From Devosia sp. (lineage in GTDB: Bacteria > Pseudomonadota > Alphaproteobacteria > Rhizobiales > Devosiaceae): a stretch of DNA of 48,760 nt. The translations under genes were made by a program, and so were the position numbers. Location: assembly GCA_028290665.1 (NCBI GenBank), contig JAQGJK010000022.1, positions 1 through 48,760 of the forward strand. The letters are read 5' to 3'. Of this stretch, positions 44,448 through 48,760 are shown piece after piece (the stretch's first letter is position 1; each line of letters begins with the position of its first letter). The notes beneath the pieces are model-generated. The model did no database searches, was not told the DNA's origin, and worked only from the letters and a program-made list of their open reading frames with translations.

Positions 44448-45425
44448 ATGCTGAAAATCGGCCTCAATCCGTATGGGCTTACCTATCATCTCGGGCTGCA
44501 GGGCATGGGCACGCCACGCGCCAACCCTGACCCCAAGGGCCTCGAGGGCTTTATCGTGCTCGCCGAGGAACTTGGCAGCAAGGCGATTGAACTCTGGGAC
44601 GGCTGGCTGAAAGAGCTTGATGCCGCCGGTCTTGCAGCGCTGAAAGCCCGGCTCGATGGGCTCGGCATCGTCCCGGTGGTATCTTCGGGCCTGCAGCACG
44701 GCGATGTCGATGCCTGCATCGGCTACGCCAAGGCACTCGGCGCCGACCGGATGCGCTTTGCCTTGACCCCGATCCTCTGCGGCGATCGCGCTGCGGCCGG
44801 GCAGCGCTGGTATGATCTGGTCAACGAAGTCCGCGCCAAGCTCGAAATTGCCGCCCCGAAGGCCGCTGCCGCCGGGGTGACGCTGCTGATTGAAAACCAT
44901 CAGGATTTCACCAGCCGCGAACTCGTCGGCTTCTGCGAGGAGTTCGGTCCCTCGGTGCGCATCGTCTACGACACCGCCAATTCCTTCCCGGTCGCCGAAT
45001 CGCCACTCGATTTCGCCCGCGTCATCGCGCCCTATGTGCGCTACGTCCACGCCAAAGATTACCGCGTCCAGTTCACCGATGAGGGCATTCGCCTCTGCCG
45101 CTGCCCGACTGGCGATGGTGCCGTGCCGTTCAGGGAATTGTTCGCCATCCTGCTTGAACACACCCCCGATCTGATTGCCTCGATCGAGATCGGCGCGCTC
45201 GAGGCGCGGCATGTGCGGCTGCTGACGCCGGGGTGGTGGCATGGTTATGCGCCGAAAGATGCCGAGGCGCTTGCCGCCTGTCTCCTCGCGGCGCGGACCA
45301 ATCGCATTGGCGACGATGAGGAATGGCGGACGCCGTGGGAGCGTAACGCCGATAGCGAACTGGTGGCCTATGAGCTCGGTCAGGTGCGGAAATCCGCGGC
45401 TAACCTCAAAGCGCTCGGGTACTAG
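44448..45425 (+). CDS. Sugar phosphate isomerase/epimerase family TIM-barrel protein
   Basis: 325 residues, AP-endonuclease-2 (xylose-isomerase-like) TIM barrel. Visible strand ends with metal-ligand candidates: SKAIELWDGW, VTLLIENHQDF, VRIVYDTANSFPVAES, YVRYVHAKDYRV and the late ASIEIGALEARH (Glu). Members include sugar isomerases, epimerases and dehydratase-like enzymes; the substrate is unknown. AAAGGGG upstream of ATG 44448, 14 bp after the SDR gene, so part of the same operon. Confidence 0.85.
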   Translation: MLKIGLNPYGLTYHLGLQGMGTPRANPDPKGLEGFIVLAEELGSKAIELWDGWLKELDAAGLAALKARLDGLGIVPVVSSGLQHGDVDACIGYAKALGADRMRFALTPILCGDRAAAGQRWYDLVNEVRAKLEIAAPKAAAAGVTLLIENHQDFTSRELVGFCEEFGPSVRIVYDTANSFPVAESPLDFARVIAPYVRYVHAKDYRVQFTDEGIRLCRCPTGDGAVPFRELFAILLEHTPDLIASIEIGALEARHVRLLTPGWWHGYAPKDAEALAACLLAARTNRIGDDEEWRTPWERNADSELVAYELGQVRKSAANLKALGY

Positions 45426-45450
45426 AGCGTCTTCGGGCCAAGCTAAAACC

Positions 45451-45474
45451 GGCTCGCGTTCAGACACGCGAGCC
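45451..45474. repeat. Intergenic inverted repeat
   Basis: Perfect 8-bp stem GGCTCGCG (45451-45458) / CGCGAGCC (45467-45474) with an 8-nt loop, between the TIM-barrel and second SDR genes. No U-run follows, so it is not a standard terminator; it may be an mRNA-stabilising hairpin or a small repeat element. Confidence 0.5.
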
Positions 45475-45495
45475 AAGTCATAGTGAGAGCCTTCG

Positions 45496-45511
45496 TTCCG
45501 ATTTATCGGAA
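45496..45511. repeat. Second intergenic inverted repeat
   Basis: TTCCGAT-TT-ATCGGAA, a perfect 7-bp palindrome with a 2-nt centre, 28 bp before the SDR start codon at 45539. It resembles dispersed TTCCGAT-type intergenic motifs in Rhizobiales; a protein-binding site is also possible. Confidence 0.45.
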
Positions 45512-45538
45512 TGAAAGCTTCAGAGTTAGGAGAGCGTC

Positions 45539-46348
45539 ATGGCGCAGGATCTTTCGGGCAAAATCGCATTCGTTACCGGCTCGGGCCGCGGCCTCGGCAA
45601 CGTCATGGCGCGCAAACTCGCCGGCCGTGGCGCCGACGTCATCGTCCATGATCTGAGCTGGGACTCGACCGGGCGCTTCGGCGAAGCTTCGGACCTTGGC
45701 CAAGTGGTCAAGCAGATCGAAGCCATGGGCGTGCGCTCGATGGGCGTGACCGGCAATATCGGCGATCGCGATGCGGTCGCCGCCATGCGCAGCGAGATCA
45801 AGAGTAAATTCGGCCCGGTCGAAATCCTCGTCAACTGTGCCGGCGGCGACATCGGCGCCTCGGGCAACAAGCCCGAGCCCAACAACATCCTCGGCATCAC
45901 CTATGAGGATCTGACGACGCTGACCAACAACAATCTGATCGGCACGATGCTGGTGACACAGGCGTTCGTGCCGCAGATGGTCGAACGCCAGCACGGCATC
46001 GTCGTCAACATCGCCTCGGTCGCGGCCCATATCGGCGTCTCCGGCGGCGGCATCTATGCGACGCTGAAGGCCGCCGTGGTGCATTACACCCGTTGCCTCG
46101 CCGCCGAAGTGCAAAAGGACGGCGTTCGCGTCAACTGCGTCAGCCCCGGCCCGGCGAAAACCGCCCGGTTCCAGGCGACGCGGACCGTCGATCCCGACAA
46201 GATGAATTCCAACAAGGTATCGATGGATCGCTACGCCGAGCCCGAGGAAATCGCCGACGCCGTGGCGTTCCTCTGCGGCCCGGAAGCCAAGTTCATGCAC
46301 GGCCAGGTGCTGCGCGTCGATGGTGGCCTCGGGCTGTACGCCGGCTGA
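45539..46348 (+). CDS. Short-chain dehydrogenase/reductase
   Basis: 269 residues. NAD(P)-binding TGSGRGLG (13-20), LVNCAGG, catalytic Ser160 (NIASVAAHIG), Tyr173 and Lys177 (YATLK), and C-terminal GQVLRVDGGLGLYAG. Classical SDR, not closely recognisable by substrate; the context suggests oxidation or reduction of a sugar-derived alcohol or keto group. AGGAGAG 4-8 nt before the ATG. A 113-bp gap with two hairpins separates it from the TIM-barrel gene. Confidence 0.9.
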   Translation: MAQDLSGKIAFVTGSGRGLGNVMARKLAGRGADVIVHDLSWDSTGRFGEASDLGQVVKQIEAMGVRSMGVTGNIGDRDAVAAMRSEIKSKFGPVEILVNCAGGDIGASGNKPEPNNILGITYEDLTTLTNNNLIGTMLVTQAFVPQMVERQHGIVVNIASVAAHIGVSGGGIYATLKAAVVHYTRCLAAEVQKDGVRVNCVSPGPAKTARFQATRTVDPDKMNSNKVSMDRYAEPEEIADAVAFLCGPEAKFMHGQVLRVDGGLGLYAG

Positions 46349-46378
46349 TCGACAATTCGTGGCGCCGCGCCCGACGAA

Positions 46379-46395
46379 GGCCGGGCTTGCCGGCC
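46379..46395 (+). promoter_or_regulatory. Stem-loop after the second SDR gene
   Basis: GGCCGG (46379-46384) / CCGGCC (46390-46395) with a GCTTG loop, between the SDR stop and the Ldh2-type gene. No poly-U; likely an mRNA processing or stability hairpin. Confidence 0.4.
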
Positions 46396-46468
46396 CGCAA
46401 TCGGCATCTTAGGAACGGAGTTGGCGCAAGGCCATTGAACGCACTCTGTGGTTCCGGGAAAATGCACG

Positions 46469-47500
46469 ATGGCTGGTGAACAAATTCGGGTCGAAGTCGA
46501 AGTGCTGGCGGCGCGGACCGAGGCGGCGCTCGCCGACGCCGGCGCTACCGAACCCTCCCGCCAGGCCGCGACCCGTGCCATGATGCACGGCTCGCTACAC
46601 GGCATCGACAGCCATGGCGTGCGGCTCGCCGCGCATTATGCGCGGATGCTGGTCGGCGGCCGCCTCAACAAGGACCCGCAGCTGAGCGTCAAGCGGCGTG
46701 GGGCCAGCGCCATGGTCGATGGCGATGACGGGCTCGGGCACTACGCCATCTACCACGCCGTCGATACCGGTATCGAGATCGCCAAGGAACTCGGCATCGC
46801 CGGCGTCGGCATCCGTCGCTCTTCCCATCTCGGGGCCGCCGGCGCCTATGCGCTGCATGGCGCCGAGCAGGGGTTCATCACCTTTTCGACCACCAACACC
46901 GATTCCATGGTCACCGCGTTTGATGGCGCCAAGCGCTTCCACGGCACCAATCCGCTGGCGTTTTCCGCGCCAGTGCCCGGGGAAAAACCGTGGCTGATGG
47001 ACATGGCGACGTCTTCGATCCCGATGAACCGGGTGCTGCTGTACCAGACGCTCGGGGAAACCCTGCCCGAAGGGATCGCCGCCGATAGCGCCGGCCAACT
47101 GACCCGCGATCCGGCGGCCGTCGATATGCTGCTGCCGCTCGGGGGCGCTAATTTCGGCTTCAAGGGTGCGGCGCTCGCTGGCATCGCGACGCTGCTCTCG
47201 GCGGTGCTGACCGATGCGACGCTCGACCCCGATTTCATCCCGATGATCGGCGCCGACGACATTTCGACTCCCCGCAACATGGGCCACTTCGTCATCGTCA
47301 TCGATCCCGACAAGTTCGCCGGCAGCGACGCGTTCGGCCAGAACATTCTTCGCTATCTGACCGCCCTCCGCGCCGCGCCGGCGCGTGCCGGTGGCGGCAA
47401 GGTCATGGCACCGGGCGACCGTGAATGGGCAGTCGCCGAAGAGCGCCGCCTGAACGGTATTCCCATCGATCCCGACACCGCTGCCTTTCTCGGCTTCTGA
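46469..47500 (+). CDS. Malate/L-lactate dehydrogenase (Ldh2) family oxidoreductase
   Basis: 343 residues. Ldh2 signatures: HGIDSHGVRLAAHYARML near residue 50, VGIRRSSHLGAAGAYAL with the catalytic His, GTNPLAFSAPVPG, MDMATSSIPMNRVLL and GGANFGFKGAALAGIA. The family includes malate, ureidoglycolate, sulfolactate and 2,3-diketo-L-gulonate dehydrogenases that reduce 2-keto acids with NAD(P)H, so a keto-acid step of the same pathway is plausible. ATG 46469 preferred; an in-frame GTG at 46448 adds seven residues. Confidence 0.88.
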   Translation: MAGEQIRVEVEVLAARTEAALADAGATEPSRQAATRAMMHGSLHGIDSHGVRLAAHYARMLVGGRLNKDPQLSVKRRGASAMVDGDDGLGHYAIYHAVDTGIEIAKELGIAGVGIRRSSHLGAAGAYALHGAEQGFITFSTTNTDSMVTAFDGAKRFHGTNPLAFSAPVPGEKPWLMDMATSSIPMNRVLLYQTLGETLPEGIAADSAGQLTRDPAAVDMLLPLGGANFGFKGAALAGIATLLSAVLTDATLDPDFIPMIGADDISTPRNMGHFVIVIDPDKFAGSDAFGQNILRYLTALRAAPARAGGGKVMAPGDREWAVAEERRLNGIPIDPDTAAFLGF

Positions 47501-47530
47501 GTTCGGCTGCCGTGGCGGCCTGCGGAAAAA

Positions 47531-47556
47531 CGAACTTTGCCCCGGGGTCGGCGGTT
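47531..47556 (+). promoter_or_regulatory. Possible EcfG-type general stress promoter
   Basis: CGAAC (47531-47535), 17-nt spacer, GGTT (47553-47556), close to the alphaproteobacterial EcfG consensus GGAAC-N16/17-CGTT with one mismatch in each box. It is 26 bp upstream of the small proline-rich gene's ATG. Weak prediction. Confidence 0.35.
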
Positions 47557-47581
47557 TGCTCGGCAACGGAGGAGTTTTACC

Positions 47582-47815
47582 ATGCCCGACGCCGTCCCCC
47601 CAATGCAGCAGCAACCGTCTCCGACGCTGCCCGACGATATTAATTCCGGCCCGGTGCCACCGATGGGGCCGAGCCCGTCACCCGATGGCACAGCGGACAA
47701 TGAACCACTTCCCGGGAGCGACGACCCCGGCACCAACCCCGAACAATCGCCGCCGCGCGATGGCTTTCCCGATCACCTGCCCGGCGAGCGCCAGCAGTTT
47801 CCCCGCTCGCTCTGA
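47582..47815 (+). CDS. Small proline-rich hypothetical protein
   Basis: 77 residues, about a quarter Pro, acidic, with many Gly/Asp/Ser (GPVPPMGPSPSPDGTADNEP). No signal peptide, membrane helix or Cys; probably intrinsically disordered. The ribosome site GGAGGAG, 6 nt before the ATG, and a hairpin right after the stop support expression. Function unknown; a stress-associated role is inferred only from the possible promoter. Confidence 0.65.
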   Translation: MPDAVPPMQQQPSPTLPDDINSGPVPPMGPSPSPDGTADNEPLPGSDDPGTNPEQSPPRDGFPDHLPGERQQFPRSL

Positions 47816-47824
47816 ACAACACAA

Positions 47825-47848
47825 GGCCCGCGGCACTGACCGCGGGCC
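47825..47848. terminator. Bidirectional terminator-like hairpin
   Basis: Perfect 9-bp stem GGCCCGCGG (47825-47833) / CCGCGGGCC (47840-47848) with a 6-nt loop, between two convergent genes. U-runs on either side are short, so it may be an imperfect terminator for both. Confidence 0.6.
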
Positions 47849-47867
47849 TGTTCAAATGGGAAAACAG

Positions 47868-48128
47868 TCAGAGGATGGCTTCGCCGTCTTCTTCTTCCTC
47901 GTGCAGCACGGCGACATCGGCATTGGCTGAGAGGCGCACCACATTGTCTTCGACTTCGGCAACGAGGCTGCCCTCGATATAGTGGTGGTGGCCTTCGTGA
48001 TGCCCCTCGCCGCTATCGTTTTTCGTCAGTTTGATCCGGCCGTTCTCGACCTTGTCGACCGTGCCGACATGGGTGCCATCGGCACCGATGACTTCCATAT
48101 GTTCGCTGATTCCATCGAGCACGCTCAT
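47868..48128 (-). CDS. DUF2171 family protein
   Basis: 86 residues. The N-terminal ISEHMEVIGADGTHVGTVDK is the DUF2171 signature (a PRC-barrel-like beta domain). A His-rich loop, EGHHEGHHHYIEG, could bind metal, and the end is very acidic (HEEEEDGEAIL). Small cytosolic protein of unknown function, often stress-associated in alphaproteobacteria. AAGGA 8 nt before ATG 48128; the longer ORF extends into the divergent promoter. Confidence 0.82.
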   Translation of the reverse strand: MSVLDGISEHMEVIGADGTHVGTVDKVENGRIKLTKNDSGEGHHEGHHHYIEGSLVAEVEDNVVRLSANADVAVLHEEEEDGEAIL

Positions 48129-48247
48129 GCTACTTTTCCTTGCGGTTGAATGCTGCCGGGACAACGCGATAGGCCGGCATTGGATGCTGCCATGCCCTGT
48201 CAGCACTGGAGGATAGCTTAGGGCAAATCGGCTCAAGGAGACAAACA

Positions 48248-48607
48248 ATGATCGCGACCTGCGTTTGCGGCGGCACCAGCATCGAACTGCCCGAGCCCCC
48301 GACCCATGCCACAGAATGCAATTGCAGCTATTGCAGCAAAGTCGGCGGGCTGTGGAGTTATGTGCCGGTCGATGCCCCGACAATCCTCAAGGATGAATTC
48401 GGCGCGGTGTTCTCCGCCTCCGGCTTCAACCAGCACCATTTCTGCACGCGGTGCGGCTGCCAGACCTATGGCATCAGCCCCGATTGGTCGCTCGGCGACA
48501 CCGAAGCCCCCTCGGGCAAGAAATTCGCCATCAACGCCCGCCTCCTCGATAATTTCTATTTCGAAAAACTGGTGATCGAGCCAATCGACGGCCGCAATCT
48601 GTGGTGA
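48248..48607 (+). CDS. GFA family zinc protein (glutathione-dependent formaldehyde-activating-like)
   Basis: 119 residues. Zinc-binding cysteines arranged as in the Gfa/CENP-V fold: CVCGG near the N-terminus, CNCSYCSKVGG in the middle, and FCTRCGCQTYG later. Gfa itself condenses formaldehyde with glutathione, but most family members are of unknown activity. Strong AAGGAGA ribosome site before ATG 48248. Divergent from the DUF2171 gene. Confidence 0.88.
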   Translation: MIATCVCGGTSIELPEPPTHATECNCSYCSKVGGLWSYVPVDAPTILKDEFGAVFSASGFNQHHFCTRCGCQTYGISPDWSLGDTEAPSGKKFAINARLLDNFYFEKLVIEPIDGRNLW

Positions 48608-48677
48608 TTTTTTTCATTTCTTGACGCCCTGAAGCCACCGCCGACCTTCCGGTCTCGGGGTGCTGGGTAGAGAAGCG

Positions 48678-48752
48678 GCCGGGCGAGGTTTTGGACTTCG
48701 TCGCGGGGTAGACCCGCATGGCTGTTGTGGTGAGACCGTCGCCTCGCCCGGC
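48678..48752. repeat. Long inverted repeat with nested hairpin at the window end
   Basis: GCCGGGCGAGG (48678-48688) pairs perfectly with CCTCGCCCGGC (48742-48752), 53 nt apart; inside lies a second hairpin GCGGG (48703-48707) / CCCGC (48713-48717). GGTCTC at 48651 and GAGACC at 48732 are also complementary. Could be a structured RNA or a dispersed intergenic repeat. The window stops 8 bp later, so its full extent is unknown. Confidence 0.5.
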
Positions 48753-48760
48753 TATGGAGA

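Noticed and set aside
48608..48760. Riboswitch, SRP RNA or tRNA at the window end
   Set aside because: Hairpins are present but none of the conserved cores of those RNAs can be found; left as an unassigned inverted repeat.

Overview
The window looks like chromosomal DNA of a high-GC alphaproteobacterium, probably Hyphomicrobiales and plausibly Devosia-like. This is inferred from gene content, codon use, the hrcA-grpE/rph arrangement, an alphaproteobacterial sigma-32-type promoter before dnaK, and intergenic palindromes of the kind common in that order. No rRNA, tRNA, CRISPR array, prophage or intact insertion sequence was seen.

Layout. Positions 1-1217 hold no gene, only clustered palindromic repeats. 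A MarR-like regulator follows at 1.2 kb. From 1.7 to 12 kb lies the heat-shock region: dnaJ and an NAD(P)H-dependent FMN reductase, an alpha/beta-hydrolase-fold protein that appears catalytically dead, a small conserved protein, dnaK, three small secreted proteins, nicotinamidase, grpE and hrcA. Transcription then turns to the plus strand with rph-rdgB-hemW (RNA maturation, nucleotide sanitation, heme trafficking) and an unknown protein. Next is a divergent block: an LpoA-like lipoprotein facing rsmI-yraN-gshB, a RelE/Xre toxin-antitoxin pair and a MarC-family membrane protein. From 19.4 to 30 kb come a GH25 lysozyme lipoprotein, ComM/YifB, two mobile-looking palindromic elements beside a decayed serine hydrolase, an exonuclease-TerB fusion, cyclopropane-fatty-acid synthase, a membrane diguanylate cyclase, a cold-shock/DUF1294 fusion and a WYL regulator.

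From 29 to 47.5 kb the window is dominated by sugar metabolism. Aldose epimerase (galM) and xylulokinase (xylB) are divergent. They are followed by an RbsBAC-type ABC transporter with its own LacI-family regulator. A ROK repressor then diverges from a second system, a MalEFGK-type ABC transporter, which runs on into a xylose-dehydrogenase-like SDR, a TIM-barrel sugar isomerase/epimerase, a second SDR and an Ldh2-type dehydrogenase. Together this reads as uptake plus oxidation/isomerisation of a pentose-like sugar or sugar derivative whose identity is not visible. Both solute-binding-protein genes are followed by perfect stem-loops, which probably set SBP:permease mRNA ratios. The end of the window carries small stress-type genes: a proline-rich protein, DUF2171 and a GFA-family zinc protein.

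The most interesting items are a small secreted protein (31990-32319) with a chaplin-like two-cysteine motif, a pseudo-hydrolase embedded between dnaJ and dnaK, a sugar dehydrogenase with no canonical start codon, and the uncharacterised sugar-oxidation locus.
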